A stretch of 64,000 nucleotides of DNA from Burkholderiaceae bacterium (GTDB lineage: Bacteria; Pseudomonadota; Gammaproteobacteria; Burkholderiales; Burkholderiaceae): positions 1-64,000 of the forward strand of contig CANFMT010000010.1 in the NCBI GenBank assembly GCA_947448415.1. Reading direction: 5' to 3'. Each line of letters begins with the position of its first letter. Positions within the stretch are counted from its first letter, which is position 1. The notes beneath the pieces were generated by a model. The model searched no databases. It was given only the letters and a program-made list of their open reading frames with translations, and was not told where the DNA came from. This document shows, piece after piece, positions 31,491 through 40,463 of this stretch. The position numbers and the translations under genes were made by a program.

Positions 31491-32384
31491 CTAAGCAAAA
31501 AATTGCTTAGCCTCCTCAACAACAAGCTCAGGTAGCTCTTCGGGAATATAGTGCCCGCAAGGTGCAGCCATTCCAGTCACTTGACGCACTACCTTTGACC
31601 AATCATTGATGGGTTCAAAGCACTTATTGACCAGTCCATGCTGACCCCAAATTACTCTTAAAGGCATCTGCAGTATTTTGTTTAAGCTTCTATCCAATCG
31701 ATCGTGCTCCAAGTCAATAGTGGCAGCTGCTCGATAGTCCTCACACATAGCGTGCATTCCAGCTGGGTTCGATGCCCCTGCCAAATACTCAGACCACCGT
31801 TCTGGTGAAAATATTCCTGTGCCAGCATGACGTCCCATATGATTTTTTAACCAGAACTCTGGACTAGCACCAATCATGGTTTCCGGAATAGGTTCTGGCT
31901 GAATTAAGAAGAACCAGTGCCAGTAACCTCTAGCAAACTCCATTGAAGTGTTTTCATACATGGTGAGCGTTGGCGAAATATCCAACACCATCAACTTTTT
32001 GACGCTATCAGGAAAATCAAGGGCGAGTCGATGCGCTACTCTGCCACCACGATCATGCCCAAGTAAGTAGAAATGATCGTGACCTAAAGACTTCATTAAC
32101 TGGTGCTGGTCTGCAGCCATCGATCTTTTTGAATACGTAGAATGATCCGCGCTTCCATGTGGTTTGGACGATTGGCCATACCCTCTCAGATCAGCAGCAA
32201 TTACTGTAAAACTTTTTGCTAGCTCAGGAGCAACTTGGTGCCAGATGGCTTTAGTTTGCGGAAAGCCATGAAGCAACAATAGCGCTGGTCCAGTTCCGCC
32301 GATTTGATAAGCAATTTCAATTGGGCCATCATGAGATGGAACAGTAATAGTTTTATCTGAAAAACCAGGAAAAATTAATGGCAT
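31491..32384 (-). CDS. alpha/beta hydrolase, fluoroacetate/haloacetate dehalogenase-like
   Basis: A 297-residue alpha/beta hydrolase. The nucleophile elbow carries aspartate rather than serine (GHDRGGRVAHR; Asp111, Arg112, Arg115), followed by Asp135 in VLDISPT, His156-Trp157 in GYWHWFFLIQP, Tyr217 and the general base His278 in CGHYIPEE. These match the known set for fluoroacetate dehalogenases (Asp, two Arg, Asp, His-Trp, Tyr, His) with almost the same spacing. The reaction would be hydrolysis of a haloacetate to glycolate. An epoxide hydrolase is the main alternative, but that family usually has two cap tyrosines and lacks the Arg pair. It is monocistronic and convergent with the small gene. 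Confidence 0.85.
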   Translation of the reverse strand: MPLIFPGFSDKTITVPSHDGPIEIAYQIGGTGPALLLLHGFPQTKAIWHQVAPELAKSFTVIAADLRGYGQSSKPHGSADHSTYSKRSMAADQHQLMKSLGHDHFYLLGHDRGGRVAHRLALDFPDSVKKLMVLDISPTLTMYENTSMEFARGYWHWFFLIQPEPIPETMIGASPEFWLKNHMGRHAGTGIFSPERWSEYLAGASNPAGMHAMCEDYRAAATIDLEHDRLDRSLNKILQMPLRVIWGQHGLVNKCFEPINDWSKVVRQVTGMAAPCGHYIPEELPELVVEEAKQFFA

Positions 32385-32394
32385 ATTTAGTCCT

Positions 32395-32422
32395 AATGAA
32401 AAGAGCCTCCAAGGAGGCTCTC
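32395..32422 (-). terminator. Rho-independent terminator for the EF-hand gene transcript
   Basis: On the minus strand GAGAGCCTCC-TT-GGAGGCTC is followed by TTTT. It lies just past the stop of the EF-hand gene. Confidence 0.8.
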
Positions 32423-32440
32423 AATCTACCCTAGCAATTT

Positions 32441-32701
32441 CTATCTGTTCGCAGCAGCTTGAATCTCTGCAACGGTTACATAGCCTTTATTGCCAGAATC
32501 TAAGTAACTAAAGTTACTGTAAATACGTGGCATGCAGCCTTTAGCCTCCTGCAAAGTAAGCTTCCCGTCATGATTGATATCGCACTTTGCAAATCTTTCG
32601 GCAATCTCTTGATTTCGAATAGCGTCGTTTGCATAACTAATTGCTGGCATAGTAAAGCAGCAAACTGCAGCGAGCATAACTTGTTGAATTAATTTCATCA
32701 T
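32441..32701 (-). CDS. secreted EF-hand protein
   Basis: An 86-residue protein with a signal peptide (LAAVCCFTMPAISYA) and an EF-hand loop DINHDGKLTLQE near residue 41 that has the D-x-N-x-D-G...E calcium ligands. A second loop DSGNKGYVTVAEI near residue 71 is degenerate. Two cysteines flank the first hand. It is expected to be a small periplasmic calcium-binding protein. It follows the DUF4410 lipoprotein gene after 5 bp and ends at a strong terminator. Confidence 0.88.
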   Translation of the reverse strand: MMKLIQQVMLAAVCCFTMPAISYANDAIRNQEIAERFAKCDINHDGKLTLQEAKGCMPRIYSNFSYLDSGNKGYVTVAEIQAAANR

Positions 32702-32706
32702 TGGTA

Positions 32707-33390
32707 TTATTTAAGTGATGTTGGGACAGGATTGGCAGACGTTTCAAGAGCTACACGCACCACTTTTTTTGCCATCGAAACAAATGAATCGACTGATCCA
32801 CCAGCAGTTCTAAAGGATTCACCTTGAACAATCACTAAGCCCTCACCAAGTACTTCATTTGATTGACTGTCGGTAATTTTGCTTTCTACAACTAAAGCAG
32901 GCGTTTTTGAATTAACGCCACCGGCATAGGCAGCAGCATTCAGGGCCAAGCCAATTGGGGTGAAGTTCCACGGTTGAAGGCTATCGCTAGAGCTTTCTGC
33001 TCCAGTAATACCAACGGAAACACGAGCTACTCCAGGGCCAGGTTTAGTAACAATACGAATATTTCCACGAGCATTTACAGCCTCAACCATAGAAGCTTGC
33101 AATGTGGCTTTGGCTTGATTGATTGCATCAAGACTAACCTCCTTGGTTGCGTTTTGATTCAATTGAACTGGATCCAAAATAACTGCCTGATAAGCTCCCG
33201 GATTTACGCCATCTTTGCGATACCTCCAAATCCTGACATCTTGTTCGCTAGTTGCCGTTGGAACCAAAACAGAATAGTTAGGCAGAAATCCTGACTTAGG
33301 CATCGACTCTGTCGCTAACTTTGGCGCATTACTACAAGCAGAAATTAAAGCTACTGCTGTTAGTGTTGCGAATAAATTCAATGTACGCAT
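32707..33390 (-). CDS. DUF4410-like lipoprotein
   Basis: A 227-residue lipoprotein with lipobox LISAC near residue 19. The body resembles DUF4410: SGFLPNYSVLVP near residue 33, a DINQAKATL-type helix, then the glycine-rich stretch ALNAAAYAGG and a final block with EVLGEGLVIVQGESF and FVSMAKKVV. The family is found in proteobacterial envelopes and has no settled role. It is second in a run of three small exported proteins on the minus strand. Confidence 0.82.
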   Translation of the reverse strand: MRTLNLFATLTAVALISACSNAPKLATESMPKSGFLPNYSVLVPTATSEQDVRIWRYRKDGVNPGAYQAVILDPVQLNQNATKEVSLDAINQAKATLQASMVEAVNARGNIRIVTKPGPGVARVSVGITGAESSSDSLQPWNFTPIGLALNAAAYAGGVNSKTPALVVESKITDSQSNEVLGEGLVIVQGESFRTAGGSVDSFVSMAKKVVRVALETSANPVPTSLK

Positions 33391-33414
33391 TTTGATCCTA
33401 TTTGAGGTTGTAAT

Positions 33415-33798
33415 TTAGTCTGATGGTGGGCATGGAATCATACCGCCTGATTTTTTATGAATCTGTGGCCTGCAATCTTGTTGGGGCGCTGAAACAGTAG
33501 GTGTCTTGGTGGCTGCCTGTGGAGCCTCCTTCTGGGGGCTAGCAGCTGAATCCGCAGCAACAGCTGGTGTTACGGCAACCGAGGGAGCAGAGACCTTTGC
33601 AGGCTCTAAACCAACTGAGCGATAAAAAGCTCTGTCAGTACCAGGACATGGCATCACGGCTCCGGTTTTAGCATTAACTACATCTTTACATTGTGGATTA
33701 GCCTCAAGACGCGCCTCTAACTTAGCCATCGTGCACGCACCTAGCAAAAGAATACTAAGAGCTGCTATGACGACTAACTTGGAATTTTGATAACTCAT
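33415..33798 (-). CDS. small lipoprotein with duplicated C-x13-C-P motif
   Basis: The start at 33798 is used because it opens a signal peptide (NSKLVVIAALSILLLGAC, lipobox LGAC) and lies outside gltL; the longer frame to 33906 runs into gltL. The 127-residue product carries two copies of the same cysteine module: CKDVVNAKTGAVMPCPGTD near residue 37 and CRPQIHKKSGGMIPCPPSD at the C-terminus. Both have C-x13-C-P and K-[TS]-G-x-x-[MI]-P. A linker rich in Ala, Pro, Ser and Thr separates them. No family is recognised. It follows gltL by 16 bp and may be cotranscribed. Confidence 0.82.
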   Translation of the reverse strand: MSYQNSKLVVIAALSILLLGACTMAKLEARLEANPQCKDVVNAKTGAVMPCPGTDRAFYRSVGLEPAKVSAPSVAVTPAVAADSAASPQKEAPQAATKTPTVSAPQQDCRPQIHKKSGGMIPCPPSD

Positions 33799-33814
33799 TA
33801 GACGCGTTGCCCTC

Positions 33815-34549
33815 TTAATTTGCCAAAATTTTGGATAAAAAATCTTTTGCTCTAACTGATCTAGCATCGGGATTGCCAAAGAATTCATCCTTGCTGCAAT
33901 CCTCAATGATGCGACCTTGATCCATAAAAATCACGCGGTTACTTACCTTGCGCGCGAATCCCATCTCATGCGTTACGCAACACATGGTCATTCCCTCATG
34001 AGCAAGGTTCACCATGACATCTAGAACTTCGCCAACCATCTCAGGGTCAAGTGCTGAGGTTGGCTCATCAAACAACATCACCACAGGGTCCATACTCAAA
34101 GCTCGTGCAATGGCCACACGCTGCTGCTGACCCCCGGAAAGCTGCCCAGGGAACTTATCCTTTTGGGAGCTCAGTCCAACGCGTTCTAGGTATTTAAGGC
34201 CATGCATCCGGGCTTCTTCAGTAGATCGTCCAAGCACTTTGATCTGAGCCAGGGTAAGGTTCTCTGTAATGCTGAGATGCGGAAATAATTCAAAATGTTG
34301 GAATACCATTCCAACCCTAGCGCGCAACTTTGGAAGGTTAGTTTTGGGATCATGTAAACGTATTCCATCAACGCTGATTTCACCGGCTTGAAATGGCTCA
34401 AGTGCATTGATAGTTTTAATTAAGGTGGACTTACCCGATCCAGAGGGTCCACAAATAACAACTACCTCACCTTTTTTAATAGAGGTAGAGCAATCGGTAA
34501 GGACCTGAAAGTCACCATACCACTTCGAAACGTTTTGAAGTTCAATCAT
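33815..34549 (-). CDS. gltL: glutamate/aspartate ABC transporter ATP-binding protein
   Basis: A 244-residue ABC ATPase with Walker A GPSGSGKS near residue 34, Q-loop, signature LSGGQQQR near residue 138 and Walker B VVMLFDEP near residue 158, followed by THEMGFAR typical of polar amino acid importers. Last of gltI-gltJ-gltK-gltL; the operon order identifies the substrate as glutamate/aspartate, by inference. Confidence 0.95.
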   Translation of the reverse strand: MIELQNVSKWYGDFQVLTDCSTSIKKGEVVVICGPSGSGKSTLIKTINALEPFQAGEISVDGIRLHDPKTNLPKLRARVGMVFQHFELFPHLSITENLTLAQIKVLGRSTEEARMHGLKYLERVGLSSQKDKFPGQLSGGQQQRVAIARALSMDPVVMLFDEPTSALDPEMVGEVLDVMVNLAHEGMTMCCVTHEMGFARKVSNRVIFMDQGRIIEDCSKDEFFGNPDARSVRAKDFLSKILAN

Positions 34550-34579
34550 GATTTGAAAATAGTGAGCATTTAGAAATAA

Positions 34580-35248
34580 TTAGCGAATGATCGCTACCTT
34601 GGATTGCACTTTTCTCACGATTTTAGAAAGTGAGAAGCAGATGATGAAATAGGTAAAGGCAGCCAATATATAAGTTTCAATTGGACGACCATAATTCTTG
34701 CCTGCAATTTCAAAACCCTTCAAAAGGTCATAGGCGCCAATGGCATAAACTAAGGAAGTATCCTGAAACAAGATGATGGTTTGGGTCATGAACACAGGAA
34801 TCATGTTTCTAAAGGCTTGTGGGAGGACAATAAAGCGCATGTTTTGACCATAAGTCATACCTAGAGCCTGCGCTGCATAGCCCTGACCTTTTGGTACAGA
34901 CTGAATGCCAGCGCGCACAATCTCAGAGAAAAAAGCCCCTTCAAATGCAATAAAGGTAATCGTGGCAGATAAGTCAGCACCAATTGGGCGACCGATTAAC
35001 ATTGGAATTAGCAAGAAGAACCATAGGATCACCATCACCAATGGAATAGAGCGCATGGTGTTTACATAGATCGTTGCCGGGTAAGCCAAACTCGGCTTTC
35101 CTGATAGGCGCATCAATGCCAAGAAGGTTCCAAAGATAATTCCGCCAACAGTAGCAATAACTGTTAACTGGATGCTAAATAGCATCCCCTTCATAATGTA
35201 ATTGGTAAAAAGCTCCCAGTTGTAGAAGCTCAGATCTAGGCTCAACAC
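34580..35248 (-). CDS. gltK: glutamate/aspartate ABC permease GltK
   Basis: A 222-residue inner-membrane permease of the HisMQ type with five hydrophobic segments and the EAA-like loop EIVRAGIQSVPKGQGYAAQA near residue 108. It opens with the typical LDLSFYNWELFTNYIMKGM. It pairs with gltJ in the transport channel and lies between gltJ and gltL. Confidence 0.94.
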   Translation of the reverse strand: MLSLDLSFYNWELFTNYIMKGMLFSIQLTVIATVGGIIFGTFLALMRLSGKPSLAYPATIYVNTMRSIPLVMVILWFFLLIPMLIGRPIGADLSATITFIAFEGAFFSEIVRAGIQSVPKGQGYAAQALGMTYGQNMRFIVLPQAFRNMIPVFMTQTIILFQDTSLVYAIGAYDLLKGFEIAGKNYGRPIETYILAAFTYFIICFSLSKIVRKVQSKVAIIR

Positions 35249-35280
35249 AGTGTCACCATGAGATTAATTAGTAATTTCAT

Positions 35281-36063
35281 TTAGTGAGCTACCGCTTCTG
35301 TATTCGCAACAATAAAACCGGGAATGCGCGAACGCTTTTCAATGTGCGCCATGACGCGATTAATTGCAAATGCGGATAAAGCATAAAGCAGTGTTACTGC
35401 CAGATAGATCTCTACACCATGAGAGGTTTCTTCTTGAGCCTGCATGGCAAATAAAGTGAGCTCTGGCACAGATACGGCAAATGCTACAGATGAGTTCTTA
35501 ATGAGATTCATGCTCTCGGATGTCAGAGGCGGTATGACTATGCGCAATGCCATTGGGAGAATGATGTAACGATAGCTTTGAAATGTAGTTAACCCCAATG
35601 CAGTTGCGGCAGCCTTTTGACCGGAGGGTAAGGATTGAATGCCTGCCCTTACCTGCTCAGCAATTCGAGCAGAGGTAAAGAAGCCCAATGCAATACTGAC
35701 CAAAAGATAGGATGGAAAAGCTTTTAAAGCGGGAATGAAGGCTGGAATAACGTGATACCAAAGAAATACTTGAACCAAAATGGGAATGTTTCTAAAGAGC
35801 TCAACCCAGGCTGTAGATAAACGTACCAAAAAGCGATTTAATCGAGTCTCGGGTGGCAAAGTGCGCAGAGTACCCATCACAGCGCCAAGAGATAAAGCAA
35901 TCACAAGGCCTAAACCAGCAACTGCCAAGGTCCATCCCCACGCTTTCATCAGCCAATCTAGGTAGCTTGGATCAGCATTTTGACCAATTCCTAGCAAAGC
36001 GGAGAAGCAGTGGTCAACTACTTCTCCGTCTAAAGTGCTTTTGCAAAAGATTCCTAAATCCAT
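35281..36063 (-). CDS. gltJ: glutamate/aspartate ABC permease GltJ
   Basis: A 260-residue permease with an N-terminal extension before the first helix and the EAA loop RIAEQVRAGIQSLPSGQKAA near residue 133. The extra N-terminal segment (YLDWLMKAWGWTLAVAGLGL) is usual in GltJ. It lies between gltI and gltK. Confidence 0.94.
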   Translation of the reverse strand: MDLGIFCKSTLDGEVVDHCFSALLGIGQNADPSYLDWLMKAWGWTLAVAGLGLVIALSLGAVMGTLRTLPPETRLNRFLVRLSTAWVELFRNIPILVQVFLWYHVIPAFIPALKAFPSYLLVSIALGFFTSARIAEQVRAGIQSLPSGQKAAATALGLTTFQSYRYIILPMALRIVIPPLTSESMNLIKNSSVAFAVSVPELTLFAMQAQEETSHGVEIYLAVTLLYALSAFAINRVMAHIEKRSRIPGFIVANTEAVAH

Positions 36064-36109
36064 AAATCCGATCGCATCGTTATTTGTTATAAACCTTTAT
36101 CGATCAGGA

Positions 36110-37024
36110 TTATTTCTTGTTGTAGTCTTCTGCAGGTTTGTCATTCAAATTAGCCCAGGCATTTTTAGTGGCTGGAGACAACTCAAGACCAACTACGATA
36201 TTTTTTGGTGGTATTGGTGCTAAGAACCATTTATTCCATAAGCCAGGCATTTTTCCATTGGCAACAATCTTTGCAATGGCAGCATTTACCGCAGCTTTAA
36301 ATTCAGGATCATCCTTGCGAACCATAATAGCAATAGGCTCTGTACTCAATACTTCACCAACAATCTTGTAATCTTTTGGATTCTTGGAGTTCGCAATATT
36401 ACCTGCCAAGATTGAGCCGTCCATTACAAATGCATCAGCACGACCTGACTCCAGCAACAAGAAGCTATCGGCATGATCTTTACCAAAGACTTCATCAAAG
36501 TTCACGCCATTGGCTTTTTCATGCTTACGCAACAATTGAACAGAAGTTGTACCTGTTGTAGTTGCAACCTTCTTGCCGGCTAATTGCGAGATCGAAGTAA
36601 TACCGGAGTTTGCTTTAACAGCAATCCGAACTTCTTCAACATATAGAGTATTGGCAAAGCCAACGTCTTTCGCACGAGCTGCATTGTTAGTAGTTGTTCC
36701 GCACTCAATGTCTACGGTGCCGTTTTGCACTAAAGGAACACGATTTTGTGATGTCACGGGCTGATAGTTAATGCGCAAGGTGCTCATGCCAAGCTTGTCT
36801 TTAATATCCCCTAAAATCATGCGGCAAATTTCTACGTGATATCCATCAAAGCGACTATCGCCTGTTGTATACGACATGGGGATGGAAGATTCACGCACTC
36901 CCATGGTAACGGCGCCAGAAGACTTCATCTTATCCATCGTTTGGCTAGCCGCATTCACATTAAATGAGCCCATAAATAAACTAGCAGTTACCACACCCGC
37001 ACCAACAAAGTATTTGGTTTTCAT
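36110..37024 (-). CDS. gltI: glutamate/aspartate periplasmic binding protein
   Basis: A 304-residue family 3 solute-binding protein with a signal peptide (ASLFMGSFNVNAA) and the marks of GltI: GVRESSIPMSY near residue 42, FDGYHVEICRMI and LVQNGTVDIECGTTTNN near residue 107. It captures glutamate or aspartate for GltJKL. An AGGAG site lies 7 nt before the ATG. First gene of the operon; the 240 bp upstream (37025-37265) is AT-rich and must hold the promoter, with no clear operator seen. Confidence 0.95.
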   Translation of the reverse strand: MKTKYFVGAGVVTASLFMGSFNVNAASQTMDKMKSSGAVTMGVRESSIPMSYTTGDSRFDGYHVEICRMILGDIKDKLGMSTLRINYQPVTSQNRVPLVQNGTVDIECGTTTNNAARAKDVGFANTLYVEEVRIAVKANSGITSISQLAGKKVATTTGTTSVQLLRKHEKANGVNFDEVFGKDHADSFLLLESGRADAFVMDGSILAGNIANSKNPKDYKIVGEVLSTEPIAIMVRKDDPEFKAAVNAAIAKIVANGKMPGLWNKWFLAPIPPKNIVVGLELSPATKNAWANLNDKPAEDYNKK

Positions 37025-37265
37025 GAAATTTCTCCTGTTTTACACATGCACTAATAAGTAGTCATGTATTTATAGCAAATTTATAGCGTTAATGGCTTTT
37101 TTAATGCACAAGCATGAATTTAGATGGAGAAATGTTAGCTAGACGACCGGCACCAAAACCGATAACACAGGCTTTGAAGTATTAAAACTGAGATAAAACA
37201 ATAGCTTAGGCAATTAAATTTATTGGGCCTGATGGTTTCAGTGACTCAAAGCCCTATGATTGACC

Positions 37266-37634
37266 TCAATGAAGCGTCTTTAAATAGTCGATCAAATTCT
37301 TGCGGTCTTCTTCATTAGACATGCCTGAGTATGGCATGCGCCCACCAACTATAAATAATTGAGGATTTTCAAGGTATTTATTCAGAGAATCTGCATCCCA
37401 AGTAACGCCACTTTTTTTAAGGGCGCTTGAATATCTAAAGCCCTCAACTGTTCCAGCCTTTCGCCCATACACTCCAAATAAGCTAGGGCCCAGAAGATTC
37501 TGTCCAGGGCTGATGCTATGACAAGCAATACATTCTTGAAACTTTATTTTTCCAAGATTTGCATCTTGTGCAAATACAGAAGGGCATAAGCCTAATAACA
37601 TTATTACGAAAGAAAAAGAATATTGAATCCGCAT
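37266..37634 (-). CDS. monohaem class I cytochrome c
   Basis: A 122-residue cytochrome with a signal peptide (IMLLGLCPSVFAQ), one haem site CIACH near residue 35 and a distal methionine in GGRMPYSGM near residue 98. The pattern GPSLFGVYGRKAGT is typical of the cytochrome c2/c550 group. It follows the GMC oxidoreductase by 6 nt and is the likely electron acceptor of that dehydrogenase. Periplasmic. Confidence 0.93.
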   Translation of the reverse strand: MRIQYSFSFVIMLLGLCPSVFAQDANLGKIKFQECIACHSISPGQNLLGPSLFGVYGRKAGTVEGFRYSSALKKSGVTWDADSLNKYLENPQLFIVGGRMPYSGMSNEEDRKNLIDYLKTLH

Positions 37635-37640
37635 ATCCGC

Positions 37641-39410
37641 CTAAACTAATAACCCCGGTTTTTTAATGTACTGATTTTTAATTGCATCAGCAGTCCAGTA
37701 CGCTAAAGCGCCAACCAAGCCAGTTGGTTGATATGCGCTATTGTGTGGAAATACGTTTGCCCCCAATATGAACAAATTATGGCAATCCCAGCTCTGCTGA
37801 TACTTATTCACGGCACTATTGGCTGGACTAGTACCCATAATTGTGCCTCCGGTGCTATGAGTACTTTGGTAAGGCACAACATTCCAGGATCTTTGTTCAG
37901 CCGAAGCCTTAGTAAGCTTAGTTGGGTTTAGATGTTGAGATAACCTATTAACAACCTCGGCACCATGCTTAGCCATTTTTAATTCATTTTCCTTGTAATC
38001 AAATGTGAGTTGCATGAGGGGTTGGTTAAAGGCATTTTTATATGTGCCATCGAGCCCGTAATAGTTATGACGATGGGGTAATACACCTGAGCGTGTCGTA
38101 ATAGCCATTGCAGTTTGATACCACTTTGCAGTAGCAGCTTTCCATTCGCTGCCCCATCTTGGTGTTCCAGACGGCGTTGGTCGATAACCTATAGGTAATG
38201 CAGTGTTGTGACCTGCAGAAACAATGTAACCTCCTACAAAACCTGGACCAGAACGATCGAAATTCCAGTTACCATAAAAATCATCGATAACACTATTGGT
38301 GCCGCCCGCTGAAATAAATGGATTAAAGTTTTTTCCCTCAAAAAATAGAGTGCTACCAACGCCTGTGTCGTATGCATAATTCTTGCCGATAATGCCTTTT
38401 CCGCTAACTGGATCGTAAGGCTTGCCAATACCAGATAACAGCATGAGATGCACATTGTTAAATGCGAATGCGCAAAGAAGAACAATGGATGCGGGTTGCT
38501 CATATTCTTCGCCGGTAATTAGATTCGTATACAAAACCCCTGTAGCCCTTTTACCGCTGGCATCACGCAAAACTTTGGTAACCCAGGATTGGGTACGTAA
38601 TTCAAAATTGGGCTTACTCATGGCAATCGGTATTACAGTAATTTGTGGCCCGCCTTTGGCATTAGCCTCACAACCAAAGCGCTGGCAATATCCACAATAC
38701 TGACATGCTCCAAAATGAGACCCATCCGGATTCGTATAGGCGCGCGAGGCATTTGCTGCAGGCCTGGGAAATGGGTGATACCCCATATCTGTTGCTGCAT
38801 TGGAAAATAATTTACTAGACAGGATACTTTTAAGAGGCGGCAATGGATAATCTTTTTCTCTATAAGCTTCAAATGGATTTCCGCCACTCTGAACTACGCC
38901 TTTAATATTGCCTGCTTTACCAGATACCCCTGCAACAGCTTCGAATTTATCGTAATAAGGCTCGAGTTCTGCATAGCTAATACCCCAATCCTGAATCGTC
39001 ATGTCGGCGGGAATAAATTTTTTCCCATAACGCTCTTCATACATAGATCGAATCTTAAATTCCATATCGGTCCAGCGCCAAGTACCACCACTCCAATGAA
39101 TGGCAGACCCCCCAACACCTTCGCCAGGCAAAAAAGATCCAAGTCGACGAATAGGTAGCGCCTCCTGCGATAGATTATTCCTAGCAGTCAACGTGTCTTT
39201 AGATGCGTTCTGCATTAATTCCTGACGAATCACATAACGCAATTCGTCTCGAATGTTGGGTAACGCATAATCATTCTGTGCGGTACGCATATCACCCCGC
39301 TCTAAGGCAACAACTTTGAGGCCCGACTCGGAAAGCTCCTTGGCTAGAATGCCGCCAGTCCAACCCATACCAACAATCACAACGTCGGTTTCTTTTAATT
39401 TAGTGACCAT
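37641..39410 (-). CDS. GMC-family periplasmic dehydrogenase flavoprotein
   Basis: A 589-residue GMC oxidoreductase with the FAD-binding fold VVIVGMGWTGGILAKELSE near residue 10, an EGVGGSAIHWSGGTWR block near residue 97 and the C-terminal GMC signature with the H...N pair (STHSTGGTIMGT, then ANVFPHNSAYQPTG). It resembles the large subunit of gluconate 2-dehydrogenase or FAD-glucose dehydrogenase, so it oxidises a sugar, sugar acid or alcohol; the substrate is unknown. A CQYCGYCQRFGCE cluster near residue 237 has four cysteines and may bind a metal or FeS cluster, as seen in related enzymes. It has no signal peptide of its own and is probably exported with the Tat subunit upstream. Confidence 0.93.
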   Translation of the reverse strand: MVTKLKETDVVIVGMGWTGGILAKELSESGLKVVALERGDMRTAQNDYALPNIRDELRYVIRQELMQNASKDTLTARNNLSQEALPIRRLGSFLPGEGVGGSAIHWSGGTWRWTDMEFKIRSMYEERYGKKFIPADMTIQDWGISYAELEPYYDKFEAVAGVSGKAGNIKGVVQSGGNPFEAYREKDYPLPPLKSILSSKLFSNAATDMGYHPFPRPAANASRAYTNPDGSHFGACQYCGYCQRFGCEANAKGGPQITVIPIAMSKPNFELRTQSWVTKVLRDASGKRATGVLYTNLITGEEYEQPASIVLLCAFAFNNVHLMLLSGIGKPYDPVSGKGIIGKNYAYDTGVGSTLFFEGKNFNPFISAGGTNSVIDDFYGNWNFDRSGPGFVGGYIVSAGHNTALPIGYRPTPSGTPRWGSEWKAATAKWYQTAMAITTRSGVLPHRHNYYGLDGTYKNAFNQPLMQLTFDYKENELKMAKHGAEVVNRLSQHLNPTKLTKASAEQRSWNVVPYQSTHSTGGTIMGTSPANSAVNKYQQSWDCHNLFILGANVFPHNSAYQPTGLVGALAYWTADAIKNQYIKKPGLLV

Positions 39411-39421
39411 TTTTTTCCCAG

Positions 39422-40138
39422 TTAGCTGAGGTCTGAAATACCGAATATAGGCGCAGTGTATTTTTTATCGAGATAAGCTTCTACATCCTGGGCATGTAAA
39501 GAAACTGCGCCTGGAAAGCCAATTAATCTCCACCCTGCCTTATTTTGATTTCCACCATAGATGGGATCAGAGAACATTCCCTCCATAATGTTCTGGTAGA
39601 GCATGTCGAAGAAGGTTTTAGAAGAAGGACCGCCTGCAAATTCGATCTTTCCAGATGAGAGCGCCAATAGAAACTCCTGACGTTGATCACTAGAAATCTG
39701 GTCAAAGTCTTTGCCGTAAAGTTTGGTGCATGCGAGATTGGACTTTGTAATACAAACCCGATAAAGCTCCGCCGGAGTAAGGGCTAATTGGTAGCCTTGC
39801 GTTGGCGAACCTTTTTTCCATGGGCCATGAACATAGAGGCGCTCACCTTTACCCCAGCCATCAGCTAGAGCACGATCAATATAAATGTTGACCCCAATCT
39901 CAGTACCTTTTGGGGATAGTGCATCTGCAGGAATCATATGATTGACTACAGCCTCAATGAAAGCCTGCTCTTCTAAATTAAAAAATATATATCCCCGTTG
40001 CACATTGGAACCTTCTGTTGTAATAACAGCATTGTTGTCAGCATGAGCGCTATTGGGCAGCACGCCACCAACTGCTGCTGCGCCACTAACCAAGGCACCT
40101 TTTAAAAAGCCACGACGGTCGGTCGGATTCTGATCCAT
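39422..40138 (-). CDS. gluconate 2-dehydrogenase subunit 3-like protein (Tat-exported)
   Basis: A 238-residue protein with a twin-arginine signal (DRRGFLKG, residues 7-14, then a hydrophobic stretch to about residue 33). The rest matches the small or gamma subunit of gluconate 2-dehydrogenase (NLEEQAFIEAVVNHMIPAD and FFDMLYQNIMEGMFSDPIYGGN). It normally carries the flavoprotein out of the cell through Tat by hitchhiking. It lies 11 nt upstream of the GMC gene and heads the three-gene cluster. Confidence 0.92.
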   Translation of the reverse strand: MDQNPTDRRGFLKGALVSGAAAVGGVLPNSAHADNNAVITTEGSNVQRGYIFFNLEEQAFIEAVVNHMIPADALSPKGTEIGVNIYIDRALADGWGKGERLYVHGPWKKGSPTQGYQLALTPAELYRVCITKSNLACTKLYGKDFDQISSDQRQEFLLALSSGKIEFAGGPSSKTFFDMLYQNIMEGMFSDPIYGGNQNKAGWRLIGFPGAVSLHAQDVEAYLDKKYTAPIFGISDLS

Positions 40139-40463
40139 TTATGTCTCCAGCGTATATTTTTATTTAACTCACTTTAATAGAAACGGATGCGATCTAACAA
40201 GAATTATTTGGAATTGGCGGAAATCGTCAATTTACTGCTATGCAATAAAAAAGGGTTTATCTTGAGGAAGCCTGCCAAGTAGGTTTTCAACGTGCGTCCT
40301 AAATCTTCGGAACTTGAAAGTGAGCACAAAGAGTGGCAATAGCCACTGAGATCTAGGATTAAGTAGAAAACATTGCATCCCACTTAGCAATGGTGGGTAG
40401 CCCAATGGTTTAGCTTTGAAATTTAACGGGATGATTAACACTTCAGCATTACAAAGGATCTAA
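40139..40463. other. intergenic region, no gene seen
   Basis: About 325 bp between the Tat subunit start and the TctC receptor stop. A 67-codon open frame (40238-40441, minus) has no ribosome-binding site or recognisable product. Two short hairpins are visible: GTGGC-AATA-GCCAC at 40332-40345 and CCCAC...GTGGG at about 40379-40397. The part next to 40138 must contain the GMC cluster promoter. Confidence 0.5.

Noticed and set aside
33799..33906. Longer N-terminus for the Cys-motif lipoprotein
   Set aside because: It lies within gltL and would bury the signal peptide; the internal ATG at 33798 gives a proper lipoprotein.
40238..40441. 67-codon minus-strand frame in the 325-bp gap
   Set aside because: No start signal, no signal peptide, no recognisable family.
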